Part shown: in pieces, positions 22,958 to 34,380 of the stretch | Layout: each line of letters begins with the position of its first letter | Numbering within the stretch: position 1 is the first letter of the stretch | Assembly (NCBI GenBank): GCA_036365145.1 | Contig: JAEOAD010000015.1 | Span: forward strand, 38,765,501 to 38,829,500 | Origin: Orientallactaga sibirica | Taxonomy: Eukaryota; Chordata; Mammalia; Rodentia; Dipodidae | Direction: 5' to 3' | Length of the DNA stretch: 64,000 nt | The notes under the pieces: model-generated | Told to the model about the DNA's origin: nothing | Database searches by the model: none | The model's input: the letters and a program-made list of their open reading frames with translations, nothing else | Position numbers and translations under genes: made by a program

Positions 22958-23272
22958 TAGTGTGAGCTTGTGTAACTAAGTACAATAGACTGGGCGGCTA
23001 ACCACTTCTTATGGTCATGGAAACTGGAAATTGGGCTACGGTGTCAGAATTATCTTCAGGATGCAAACTGCTGACTCCTTATAACATCATGTGGCAAGAA
23101 AGCAGGGCTAGTTAGCTCCCTGGAGCCTCTTTCACAGGACTCTAATCCATTCGCAAGAGTGCCATCCTCATGACCTAACTACCCCCACCCCCAGAGGCCA
23201 CAACACCTAATACTATCACATTGAGGTTTTCATCACATGAATTTGAATGGGACACACTCCCTCCATAACAGA
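22958..23272 (-). mobile_element. Degraded MaLR LTR (MLT1/MST-like)
   Basis: The best of the three copies: 'tacaatagactgggcggcta' on the left; 'gccatcctcatgacctaact', 'cacctaatactatcacattg' and 'gaatgggacacactccctcc' on the right, all in the reversed MLT1/MST order. Confidence 0.8.
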
Positions 23273-23317
23273 GCTAAAAACGTTGCTTAATGGGTAAGTG
23301 ATCAGAAGGTAGGTTTT

Positions 23318-23660
23318 AAAATTTTTACTCTTTGCATATGTTTGTGCATGTGAGTGCGGGCATATATATCCCACGGTACATGTGTGGAGATTGGACAACA
23401 ATCAGGATTGTCAGTTCCCATTTTCCACCTTGCTTGAGGCAGTGTCTCTCATTTGTCACTGTCTTTGCCAGGCTAGCTAGCCCAGGAGCTGCCAGGATTC
23501 TCCTATCTCTGCCTCCCCTTTGCCAGAGATGGCCTGGGAATACAGTTGCTTGCCATTGTGTCTGGCTTTACATGGGTTCTGTCGATCTGAACTCAGGTTA
23601 TCTGTTTTCACAGAAAACACTTTATCTATGAAGGCATCACTACAGCCTGAAAAGTAGGTT
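23318..23660 (-). repeat. Old rodent dispersed repeat, family not assigned
   Basis: The string of phrases 'acatgtgtggagattggaca', 'ccaggctagctagcccagga', 'attctcctatctctgcctcc' and 'acatgggttctgtcgatctg' recurs in rodent genomes (B2/B3-related SINE-like). I recognise the pattern but cannot name the family; the strand given follows B2/B3 convention. Confidence 0.45.
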
Positions 23661-25268
23661 TTTTAATAGTGTCTGGAGGACCTGCAATGCTAAGATTGGG
23701 GTTCAGTGGCTCCCATGGGCAATTGGGACCCACACTTGATATAACAGTCTGCAAAGAAACTGGAGGAACCAGATCCTGAAGAAAGACATTTGAATTTCTA
23801 GCCAATATTTAGCTTATAATAATAATGATGATGATGATTCTGCTAATAATAACAATAATTTTTATAACTACTTAATTAGTGTTATTTTTTTTTTGGCTTG
23901 GCTCCATCTGTCTGTGATTAGAGGTTATTGACTTAAGATTTTGCCGTTTTCCTCCCTCATTGGTTCCTACTGATAGTCCAGCTCACTTCTGGCTCTTGAG
24001 CCTGCTTGTGCTCCATGACATACCATGAAAGCACAGTCGTTGACAAGGTAATATGCCAAATCCTTCTTATAACATTTAATCACTTTGGGAGGTGGGGGTG
24101 GGCAGGGTGGTGGGAATGAAAGAAAAGTCCAGATTGCTTTGATTAGCTGCATTTTTCTCTCTGGGAAGGCTTTGGTAGAAACTTCAGTGTTTGAGGCTAT
24201 TTCCAGGAAAATGAGGTGGCAGTGGAGGTTCTGGAGTCTCAGAACGGAGCACCTACTTGCCTATGGTACTGGGCTGAGAGCTATCAGGGATAGTGGGAAG
24301 AATGCATCTGTCTCTGCTGCCTTGAATGCAGTAGCTGGTGTCTGGGCTGGGCAGGCCTGTGTGGCACAAGAAAGACCTCTTCATGGTTGGTTGGGCCTTG
24401 GACTGCATGGGGAATCATGATGTCCAGGACTCAGGTTGGCGAGACATCATTTCCAAGGTAATTGTTTAGGAGCTTATTTGGACCACAGGAGAGGAGGCAC
24501 ACACCAGCTGCTTAGTTCAGCCTGGTCCAGGACCTCATTTAATTTTCCTACACATAGTAGAGTCTTAGTACATGTATGCTGTATTTTGAAAGTAGTGTGC
24601 AGGGTCTCTCATCAAGTAGGCTATGTAGCCATGATGCAAAAGAACCTTTCCATTTCCAAAACTGATGACTTCTTGTGTCATCACTACCCAGGTTCATTAG
24701 GCAGTGATTAAACTTTTGTTAGATTATATTATTGTTCTCAAATATTCACCACAGCCTCCAAGGTCACATGCTCTGTGACTTGCTCAGGCAACATGTGCTT
24801 CGTTGCTCCTTGACTGTGGCCTCTGTCACACTTCTTGCTTTGGCTGAATGTTAGCAAAGGGAGCAGTGTCTCAGATGTGTAGATATATGCATGCTTGGTG
24901 GGGCTCACTCTCTGGTGCTTCTGCTGTCACTATGAGGAGAGAGTCCCCATGTGGCTGCTCCCTCTATCCTGGGTCCCAGAATGAATCCCAGTATCTCTGG
25001 GCCCAATCCATACAGATGAGCCAAGTCCAGTGGACACACAGCTTTGAGCCCAGCCCAATCCCTTTCGATCTACAGATGTGCAATGAGAGGCAATGACCTT
25101 TGCTATCAGCCACAGAGTCTGGGGCTGATTTGTAACCATAGTTGCCTGGATCTCAGGCAGGGTGGACCATAAAATCAGTAAATGGAAGTGAGGAGTGAGG
25201 ACAGGAGGTGAGGTGGAGAGTATAGGATTCAGCTACATCTTAGAAGGTCTTCAATGTTAGCACAGGAA
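23661..25268. other. Unique intronic sequence
   Basis: Holds a degenerate (ATA/ATG)n stretch near 23815-23860 and a G-rich run near 24088-24112. No exon or dispersed repeat recognised. Confidence 0.4.
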
Positions 25269-25282
25269 GTGGGGCCACATTT

Positions 25283-25453
25283 ATTTATTTAGTTGTTTTC
25301 ATGAAGGGAGAGAGAGAACGAGAGAGAATGAATGGGTGTGCCTCCAGCCACTGCAAACAAACTCTAGATGCATGCACCACCTTGTGCATCTGGCTTTACA
25401 TGGGTACTGGGAAATCGAACCCAGATCATTAGGCTTTGCAGACAAGAGCTTGA
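25283..25453 (-). repeat. 5'-truncated Dip-type SINE
   Basis: The 'gccactgcaaacaaactcta', 'ttgtgcatctggctttacat' and 'ggaaatcgaacccagatcat' body of the Dip SINE is present, but the GGGCTGGAGAGATGG head is missing. Flanks GTGGGGCCACATTT (about 25269-25282) and GTGGGGCCATTT (about 25454-25466) suggest a decayed target-site duplication. Confidence 0.8.
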
Positions 25454-25469
25454 GTGGGGCCATTTTTCA

Positions 25470-26288
25470 GCAGGCACTAGGAAGTGTTGAAAGTCACTGA
25501 GTGCCAGCAGGATGAGATCCAAACTTAGCTAAAAGGGGTAAGTTGGAAAATGCAGAACAGTTAAGTGGTCAAATGAAGAGCACCTGCTGGACAATGCTAG
25601 GGTTTCCTCTCTGCTGGACCAGGTGCAGTGTTTACTTTAGAAATATTTGGTAGTTGAATAAATGTGAGAGAATTGTCTAGGTGTTTGACCATGACGACTT
25701 AGTCCATAGACATATCAGTAATTCTCCTCTTTAGCCATTTATTCACCCCATTAGCGGATCATGTACAGTTAGGAAGTGCTTGATGCTGTGGTCTGGGCTA
25801 GAAAGCCAAGGAGAAAGCTATAGCATCTTTCCCCATGCATATGGGATCGGGGTCTGGTTGACTGGCACATGCAAGTGAGGAGCAGTGGCTGAAGGGAAGT
25901 TAGATGCTGGGAAGGGAAGCATACTAGTTGGGCAGGCTCCCTTCTCCTGGCTATGAGGGCATGGTGAAAAGTGTCATCCTTTTGAAACAAGGACAGTGCC
26001 ACCTGTCATCCCACTGAATCCCGGGCCAGGGACCATTAGGTCTATGAATGATTACATCTGACCTTTCCCTATAGTCCACATCCTAACACCCAGTTGTCTG
26101 GTCTGTTCAGACTGTTTGTCCATGCCGTCATTCCTTCAGCTGTTTTGGCCAGAGCCTGGGCAGGGTGTGGGAAAATGTGGATGTCTGATGGGGAGGTTAT
26201 TTGGAGAAGTGCACAGCCCTGTGGTTCCTAAATCCTGAAAATATGGTGTTCAGCAAAGTATGGACTTTTGCCAGCCTGTCTTCATCAT
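25470..26288. other. Unique intronic sequence
   Basis: No repeat family or exon recognised. Confidence 0.4.
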
Positions 26289-26289
26289 T

Positions 26290-26395
26290 GTAATGCCACT
26301 GAAGGGTCTGGGTTCAAATCCTAGCTCTCCTACTGTTGGTAATGTAACTTTGAGCAAGTTACTGCTAGTGAGTCCCTGTGAAAGATAGTCTAACC
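26290..26395 (+). repeat. MIR SINE 5' fragment
   Basis: 'gggttcaaatcctagctctc' followed by 'gtaactttgagcaagttact' is MIR in sense orientation, cut off by a C10/(CA)n microsatellite at about 26395-26424. Confidence 0.7.
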
Positions 26396-26424
26396 CCCCC
26401 CCCACACACACACACATACACGCT
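26395..26424. repeat. C-run and (CA)n microsatellite
   Basis: Ten C residues are followed by about seven CA units and ACATACACG. Short and simple. Confidence 0.85.
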
Positions 26425-26511
26425 AGATATGACAGTTCTGCGAGGTGGCATGTGAGAAAGAGGTGGAATGTGACCTTAGAGAATGTCAGCTTATTAGACT
26501 GAGCTGTGAGA

Positions 26512-26707
26512 GGGCTGCAGAGATGGCCTAGTGGTTAAGGCATTTGTCTGCAAAGCCAAAGGACCCAGGTTTGATTCCCCAGGACCCACTTAAACCACTT
26601 AAACAAGGTGGCACATGCATCTGGAATTTGTTTGCAGTGGCTGAAGGCCCAGATGTGCCCTTTCTCCCCCACCTCTCTGAAATAAATAAAATAACTTTAA
26701 AAAAAAA
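26512..26707 (+). repeat. Dip-type SINE
   Basis: Head GGGCTGCAGAGATGGCCTAG, B box GGTTTGATTCC at about 26568, 'gtggcacatgcatctgga' body and an AATAAATAAAATAAC tail with A9. Sense orientation to the gene. Confidence 0.88.
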
Positions 26708-27266
26708 GTACCCAAGACTAGCTGAGATGAGAATAAAGCCCCATGTCTAGGCCTTGCCTTGGAGGGGCAGCATCCCAGAGTCCCTGCTAGGTGACATACC
26801 TGTCAGAATTTCTTGCACAAACCTCAGTCAGGAAACATTAAATTCCTGCCTGTGGATCCACTTGAGAGGCATGGGGAACAGCAATCAAACAAAGCCTTTG
26901 GGGTTGGGCCAGGAATAGTCAGTAGAGCTCATTTCCTGTGGTAACTGGAGCTAATGGTAGTGGCTGTCTATGAACTTGGTTGAAAATGATTCTGAGGCTC
27001 TCCAGGACTTACTGGGGCACAGGCTGCATTACTTAGGGATAGGCAGAGGAGACACTTCTGGTAGGACCCGGGGAAGGTACTTTCTGGACTGATGTCATTC
27101 TTTAGCCTGTGGGACCAAGCACCTATTTCTGAATGGTAATTGCAGTATTTGGGTCCTAAATACAGTTATCACAAGGCAGGGATGTTGTTATGAGTCAGAT
27201 ATTAACATGCTAATTTCAATGCTTATGTCTATGAAACAGGTAATGGAAGTGTCTCCAGTGATGACC
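26708..27266. other. Unique intronic sequence
   Basis: No repeat family or exon recognised. Confidence 0.4.
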
Positions 27267-27267
27267 T

Positions 27268-27780
27268 TTCTTTCTTTCTTTTTTTTTTTTTAGTGAGAAT
27301 TTTAACACATAAACATACTGTAATTTGATCATAATCCCATCCCATTACCCTCTTCTGTCCCCCTCCATTACTACTATTCCACTGAACCTCCTCCTCTTTC
27401 CAAGTAGTCCTCTTCGACTTTGATATCTCACTCTTTTTTGTCCTCTACACCAGTTACATCACAGTGTTGATGGGCTCAATACTGTGCAGGTCTTGTGGAG
27501 GTAATGACATCTACTGTGAGGTGGATCCACTCCTCCTTCATCTGGGCCTCTTTCTTGCTTCCTGACCTCTAGTACTCCCACCCCCCATCTTCCATACTGC
27601 CTAATGCCTATTACCATGACAGTCAGTCAACCAGGGTGGTACACACCATCTGCCGCCCTCACTGCACTCTACATTACAGTCATCAGTATCATTTGTCTTT
27701 GAAGACCATACTGTGTACCAGTTAGGCAACATTAATGAAGAGAGAATTCTCTCACCAAAAATGAAAAACCCAGCTAATAA
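27268..27780 (-). mobile_element. L1 3' UTR fragment of an older subfamily
   Basis: A T-rich head, then 'cccatcccattaccctcttc', 'cctccattactactattcca', 'gtcttgtggaggtaatgac' and 'caccaaaaatgaaaaaccc' follow the same order as the other minus-strand L1 3' UTRs here but at lower similarity. Non-coding. Confidence 0.6.
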
Positions 27781-27843
27781 AGTCATAATTCTTACCTATT
27801 GTAATGGTAGTACACTAAGTGGAAAGACTTTAAAAGTATGTGT

Positions 27844-27995
27844 GAGCCTGCTGTGTGTTGACAAATGCCTTTAAACCTAGAACTTGGGGGAGGGAGTGGT
27901 AAGAGGATCTTTGTGAGTGAAGGCCAGCCTGTGCTACAGAGTGAATTCCAAGTCAGTATGGATTACAGTGAGACCCTGCTTCAATAAACAAGAAT
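27844..27995 (+). repeat. Old B1-like SINE
   Basis: 'atgcctttaaacctagaact', 'aggccagcctgtgctacaga' and 'gtgagaccctgcttcaata' follow B1 order with many changes. Confidence 0.7.
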
Positions 27996-28723
27996 GCATG
28001 TGATATACCACAGCTGACGCCTTGTCTTGGAGTCTTGGGGCATCTCCAGTTGCCCTGCACCCACGGGATGTGTTAAGAGTTGCCCTTTTGATGCCCTTTC
28101 CTAGGCAGCTGTTATTCTCTACTTCCGGGAGGTGTTCCCCCATCGGAGACAGACAGAATATTTTTGTCATTTTGTATCCTTTGCAATTTACTCATTGCTT
28201 TTTATCTTGTTTTTATCCTTTTGCTTTTAATCTTGTGCAATGTGGCAACCTAGAGAGCCAGTTTTATTAGAAGCAAATCTAAAGCTGAACTGTGTGATTT
28301 CTGATGCTATAGCTATGGCCTTCTTCCAGGAGTCGAGTGCATGAATACAGCATGGTGGTTAATTTTGTTGTTCAAGCATGTGTTCCGGTTAGAAGTTGCT
28401 AGGATATGGAACTTACTCATCACATATATATGTATATTCATGTTTATCCCCATACACTCATGACACATAGGGAGGAAGTCATGAATTCAGCTAATTCAGT
28501 TTCTGAAGGGTTCTCTCCAGGCCCATGGAGATTCTCCATGGCTCTGTTTAGTGGACAAAAGCATCGGGTAAGCCAATTTGAGCTCACAAAAGGAAGGATT
28601 GGATAAACAAGACGTGTAGTCTTAGGACAGCTACCCTGGGGACCTGAGTCCCTGCCACAGGAGCAGTGCCAATGAAGGCTAGGTAACAACCTGCTTGATC
28701 ACATGATCAAGATGATATTAATA
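27996..28723. other. Unique intronic sequence
   Basis: No repeat family or exon recognised. Confidence 0.4.
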
Positions 28724-30205
28724 TTTCTTTTTTTAATTATTGTTTTTTATTGACTTTTATACCTACATACAAAAAACCCCACCTGATATTTCCCTCCCCT
28801 CCCCCCATTCCCCTTTAGAACTCCAGTCTCCACCATATCCCCTCCCTCTCTCTATTAGTCTCTCTTTTAATTTGATGACATCATTTTTTTCTTCTATTTT
28901 GAGGGTCTTACGGAGTATTGCTAGGCACTGCAAGGTCATGGATATCGAGGCCAATTTCTGTCTGGGCAGTTGCATTGTAAGAGGCCATACCCTTCCTTTG
29001 GCTCTTCCATTCTATCCGCCCCCTCTTCCGCAATGGTCCCTGAGCCTTGGAGGGTGTGACAGAGGTGTTTCAGTGCTGGACACTCCTCTATCCCTTCTTC
29101 TCAGCACTATGTTGCCTTTTGGGTCATCCCAGTGGCCATCGCTATCTGAAAAGAAAAGCTTCTCTAACCAGAAGTGAGAGTAGCGTTAATACGTGAATAT
29201 GAACATTAAGTGTAGTGCTTTCAGGGCAGCTTGGTGGGAATAATATGTACATTTAGTCAGACAAGAGCAGGCTTATAACCCTAAGGCTCATGACCTCACC
29301 TACCATAGACTTTTACTTAGGTTTTTCAGTACCAGGTATGTATTCCCTCCCGTAGAGAGGGCCTTCAGTGCAATTATGGAGCAGTTGGTTACCCCAAGAG
29401 TAGACATGCCACTATTGCACCCGTTCAGTCATTGGGCCTGTCTGGCCAAGCTTGAATATTCAGCGTCCACTATTTTCACTGTTGAAGGCTTCTGTCTCCC
29501 ATACGCTGCGTGCAGTGCAGCTTTTTCCAGCTTTCAGTTGGCTGGTCTACAGGGAGAAGGTTTTCTGCTCCACACCAGCTTGCTTTCTCAGTGACCTTGC
29601 CTCTCAGGCAAGAGATGTCTTCAGCAATAGGGTCTTACTATCTGTTTCTCAAGGGAAACCAAGGGCTTCGGCAAAAGCCTTTAATGTTTTGGAGGCTACT
29701 GGGACCTCCTTGGCCAACACCTCACTGGAAGGTATCCCATCCCAGGTACTGAAAAATTTCTAGTAACAGTCTACAGCTTCTAGACGTGCCCTTATTCAAA
29801 AAAGTAATTTTACATATGTCTTATTCACCATATCTTGAGTTTAGATTGACCCTCCCCCTGTCCTTCTTTTATGCATTCTCTTCCCATGGCCTCACTTAGG
29901 CCATTCCCCTCCCTGTAATCAGTTCTTCTACTTACATATGTGCATTACCATACACTTAAGTCCTTCCCTTTCCTCCCTCCCTTATAGCCTTTTACCAGCT
30001 TACTGGTTTCTGGTACCTATTTTTGGTTCCAGTTCACACACAAGTCTACACATTGGTAGCTAGGATCCACATATGAGAGAGAACATGTGACATTTGGCTT
30101 CCTGAGCCTGGGTTACCTCACTTAGTATAATCCTTTCCATATTTCTTAAGTGATGACCTGGTTTTTAATTTTGTGACATTTTTCACTCTACCAGAGTAGA
30201 GTCCA
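28724..30205 (-). mobile_element. L1 3' end: 3' UTR plus a remnant of the ORF2 C-terminal end
   Basis: The longest L1 3' UTR copy in the window. From its poly-T end it runs through the UTR shared with the copies at 20768 and 38937 (to about 29255), a second UTR part shared with 59299-60010, and into 'acatatgagagagaacatgt' and 'cacttagtataatcctttcc' (30070-30140), the reversed end of L1 ORF2. No intact ORF2. An antisense frame of 145 codons is open at 28740-29177. Confidence 0.9.
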
Positions 30206-30675
30206 AATAAAAATCTACTAACCATTCTATTTGAATGGTCAAACTGGTTATTTTTTTAAATCTTTTTTTGGGGGGTTGTTTTGAGATTGGACAAAGCTAT
30301 GTCATCCAGAAAAGCACTCCCCCGCCCCCGACACACACGGTATGTACATAGTTCAGGTAAGTGATGCTCTTGGCTGACTGAGTCAAGACTGTGACTGAGG
30401 TCCACTACTCTCCAAGCAGTCTGACGAGCATCTGCTTTACTCATTCTCATTGAAGGCACACTGGGGAACTGTTCCTTCTCCCCTGACTCCATCTGCATAC
30501 CTAGAAAAATGACATTTGCTTTGGTGTTGGCTCAGAGCTGGGCAAGTTAAAAGCCCATCTATGAGGCCACTAACAGTGACAAGTAGTCCTGGGCCACCTT
30601 TCCACAGGTGTGCTAAAGGCTTTGGCTGCATGGGAGCAAGCAACAGGGTTCCTGTGCCAGGCCAGGACCCCTGCC
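30206..30675. other. Unique intronic sequence before the minisatellite
   Basis: A TTTTTTTAAATC..GGGGGG run near 30251-30276 is present. No exon or dispersed repeat recognised. Confidence 0.4.
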
Positions 30676-31099
30676 CTGGTGTACACAGATATAACACTTA
30701 GCTCCTTCACCTACACTAGTGTGTTCAGGTATCAAAACACTCAGCTCTATCACCTGCCTTGCTGTGTTAAGATATCAGTCCCATTGAGCTCTATCACTTG
30801 ACCTGGTGCATGCATTTATCATAATGCTCAACTCTTTCACCTATCCTGGTGCACACAGACACCAGAGCCCTCAGCTCTATCACCTGCCCTGGTGTGCACA
30901 AATATAGCACTTAGTTCTATCCCTGTGCTAGTGTGTGCAGATATCCACCTATTCAACTCTATTACCTTCCCTGGTACACAGAGTTATCATAGCACTCAGC
31001 TCTATCATCTGCCCAGGCACATACAGATTATAGCACTCAGCTCTATCATCTGCCCTGGCACATACAGATATAATAGCACTCAGCTCTATCACCTATTTA
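30676..31099. repeat. Minisatellite, ~43-bp unit, ten diverged copies
   Basis: Ten head-to-tail units start CTGGTG-, TAGTGTG-, CTGGCAC- or similar, and end in a conserved CACTCAGCTCTATCACCTGC. Unit starts are near 30676, 30717, 30760, 30803, 30846, 30889, 30928, 30971, 31014 and 31055. Units are 39-44 bp, so frame is not kept, which argues against a coding repeat. The last three are most alike, suggesting recent turnover at the right end. Confidence 0.92.
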
Positions 31100-31440
31100 T
31101 TCTTCGATCCTGAGTCATTACTTGGGGTTCAAAATTTTAGCCCCTGTGCTGATATTTAAAAAGTTTATCACACTTCTTCGTAAGCAGTCACAAATAGTGC
31201 TTCATGTGACGTGCATGACTTGGCATGGCTGCAACTCTGGGCTCTTTGTCTTTTACCTCCTTTATAAATAATCAGGATTATTTGCTGCTGCAAAAATGAA
31301 GTATATTTGTGCACATAGATATACATGTGTATACATATACACATATACACACATAGACAGACAGACTTTTTTTTTTCTTTTTTGATGGGGAGGAAGATAG
31401 AGAGAGAATTCTTCCCTATTCCATTCCTCATGGCACATGG
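31100..31440. other. Unique sequence with a TA/CA simple repeat
   Basis: A degenerate TATACA/CACATA stretch with GACAGACAGAC and a T-run lies at about 31318-31385. No exon recognised. Confidence 0.55.
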
Positions 31441-34031
31441 GCAGCCTTAAGTTTCCAAAAGCCTTTTCTGAATACTTCAACTCATTATGACTGAAAATCA
31501 TTTGCAGTTAGAAGTAGAAGTGTCTCAACATTAACTCAGTATAACCCCAAGTCATATCCTGTCGGGTGAGGAGATGTGGCCCCTTTTCCATGCACTGAAG
31601 TGGGAAGGGAGGTGTGAAAGAAATGACATTTAGATATGGGGAACTGTTCACACAATCTTCTGATCTGAATAAGATGTGCTACCTGTACATCATGAGGTCC
31701 TTATCAGGGATGCAGAGATGCAGCAGAAATAGACTCCCTGTTCCCATTGAGGATGGCGTTGGTGGAGAGGCCAGGATCCACAGTAGCCATTCTTTCAGCA
31801 AGGGGAAGGCAGTATTCAGATGTTGCTGAGGCTGGCCAGGCCCTCCTTCTGCCCCTACTCCTTCCAGAGTTCATAGAATCTTGGCCCCAATGCAGAGTTT
31901 TCCCCAGTGAGTGGAATGCATTATTGCAAGTCCAAGTCTGTGACTTAGTCACACATCTTCCAAACACCCCACTGCTTTGTAATGCAGAGATGCAACCCCA
32001 AGTTCCAGAAAACTCAGCCTTCTGTAGGTGTTGAAATTCCTTCCACCGTCTCAGATGACAGGACTGTGCCCCTTCCCCAGGGACTAGGTTAAAACCTCAA
32101 CCTGGTCTTCATGTTTGAATTGAACTTACTTGATCAAATCTTGGATGAAAATGGCTACAGAGGGGGAGGCATGTACAAAGCTGAAAGCCCTTGAATGTGT
32201 CCCTCTTTAAATCACAATAAAGCATTTTTGAATTGAACATCATGTTTTGAAATATCTAAACAAACCACATTGCTGTCCCAAATGGTTTATCAAAATCATT
32301 TTGAAGATTGTATCAGATGGTTCAGGCCCTGGATGAGGAGAAACAATGTCTGCTTGGAATGGTGGCTACACCACCCCAGGCAGGGCTTCCATGGGTTTGC
32401 TGCCTATGTAATTATTAATGGGGGCATTATCTCCCTCCCTAGTCTTCCACTGTCTCATCTGCCAACATGAGAGAAGCTGAAATGACTGTTCCTAGCCTGT
32501 GCCCCTGAGCTCCCTAGCCACAAAAGAAGGTAGTAGCTTAAAAGTCTCTCTTACACCAAAAAGGGTTAGAAGCAACACTGGAGAGATCACTCACATTTCA
32601 AGTTCTTACCCCACTCCTCAATCATATCAATGCCCACGGCACGAGCTCTGTTATCTATTCCCCAAATCTAAAGCATGGACTGGAATCTTGACAAAATCAT
32701 TTGGGACAGGGATGCGGTTTGTTTAAATATTTCAAAACACAACATTCAATAGACTAAAAGTGGAGAGGTCTTTTTCAGGAAAATAGTTTGGAAAGCACAT
32801 TTTCGGCATTTCAGCATTCTTAATGAAGTTTATGCCCTGTCCTCAGTCAGTCTATGGGCTGGCTATCTTTACAGACTCTCCTGCATGTAAAGTTGCAGGT
32901 TGGCCAAGGTTTAGGTGCAGAACGGGCTGGGCTCAGTTAATAGAAGCTCTCAAGAACCTCCTCGGTGCCCTGCGCTCCTCTCAGGTAGTGATTCCGTCTA
33001 GATTGTGACCATGGGGCTCTCTTTTCATCTCCGTTAATTTCCAAATTGGCTCGTTAAATCTATACATTCCAGAGACTCGGTCCAACATTCCAGGGAACCT
33101 TTCCATGGACAATCAGAGCAAGAGTTCTTTTCACCAGAGTTTGTTTAAGGAAGGGGAATGTTGGAGGAAAAAAAAAAATCCCAGGAGCAAATTATCTTCC
33201 TTTCTGCAAAAGGGACCTCAGATTTCAGCCTCCCAGTCCTGAGGCCCATGTCCCTCTTCTGCTTTGTGAAACGCCTCAGTCAGTCCAGTGCTTGGGCCTG
33301 ACCCAAGTTCATTTCCTCACATGTTCTTTGAGTTCCTATTGTAGACAAGATATTGTTAGCTCACAGTCCTGCCAGAGAGTCAGCACAGCATACTCCATCC
33401 GGGGTGTTCTTTCTCTGTACCTCTCAAACATCTAATGTGTTTGAAACATCAGCCAGTGTTGCCAAGGGAGGTAGCAGTCTTGCTGCCAAATGGGTACATA
33501 ATGTACCACATGTGTGAGCGGGGCACTGGGGAATTGTAGCTGGAATTAACAGCTGCACAAGAACTAGAAGCAAATAAATAAATAAATAATCCAAGTGTTC
33601 AAAGGCCGAGTATCAGTTCTGTTGATCTCCACTGCCGAATGCTAATATTTTTTCTTGACTTACCTTTTCCATTCCTCTGACCTTCAGAGTTCTTCCCTCA
33701 TGCGGGATTAGTTGAAGGTGCTCTCCTGGTTCTTAGTTTCTGTTAGAAGGAATGGTCTGCTCTTTTTCTCTGGAGTGCTTTGGTGCCTAAGAAGCACCTG
33801 CAGGCAATGGAACTAAGATCTGGCCTGAGGGTCAGGAGGAATGGCTCTGCCTGCCCACTCCCTGTCTTCCTGTTCTGGGAACCACCTGTAACCCAGTGGG
33901 AGCAGGCTAGAGATTAGTAGATGATGCCCAAGTCTTGTCCCAGTGTCACCTGCCACTTGCCACAGTCTTCAGCAGACATGCCTTAGATACATAGTGAATG
34001 TGGATTGAAAGACACCTACTTAAGTATGGGG
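31441..34031. promoter_or_regulatory. Repeat-free 2.6-kb block, candidate regulatory region
   Basis: No dispersed repeat was recognised in this block. It holds TAAACAAACCACA at 32257-32269 (forkhead plus RUNX-type sites) and two identical ACATTCCA TEAD-type sites at 33064-33071 and 33085-33092, whose starts are 21 bp apart on the same strand. A short (AAAT)n run lies at about 33570-33590. Enhancer status is inference. Confidence 0.3.
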
Positions 34032-34045
34032 TAGTCCTTGCTCTT

Positions 34046-34081
34046 TTTTTTTAATTTTTTAAAATTTTTTTATTTTTGGAG

Positions 34082-34127
<46 letters not shown>

Positions 34128-34366
34128 GGAGAGAGCGAGAGCGAGAGGGAGAGGAACACAGAGATGGGCGCGCCAGCAGTTCTCAGCTGCTGCGAACGAA
34201 ATCCAGATGCGTGCGCCCCCTTGTGGTCAAGTTCAGCATTGCGCCCTTGCATCACTTTGCATCTGGCTAAACGTGGGACCTGGAGATTGGAACCGCTGGA
34301 GATTGGAACCAGCGTTCTTAGGCTTAGGAGGCAGGCGCCTTAACCCCTAAGCCATCTCTCTAGCCC
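34046..34366 (-). repeat. Long-variant Dip-type SINE with CTCF-core-like motif
   Basis: On the minus strand it starts GGGCTAGAGAGATGGCTTAG, carries a tandem duplication of a GGTTCCAATCTCCAG unit, and has an extra segment with CCACAAGGGGGCGC (34213-34226 on the + strand, reversed). The tail is (GA)n then AT-rich. A perfect 14-bp target-site duplication, TAGTCCTTGCTCTT, lies at 34032-34045 and 34367-34380. Confidence 0.93.
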
Positions 34367-34380
34367 TAGTCCTTGCTCTT

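Noticed and set aside
28740..29177. 145-codon + strand frame as a gene
   Set aside because: It lies wholly inside an antisense L1 3' UTR. It is kept only as a finding about the L1 family.
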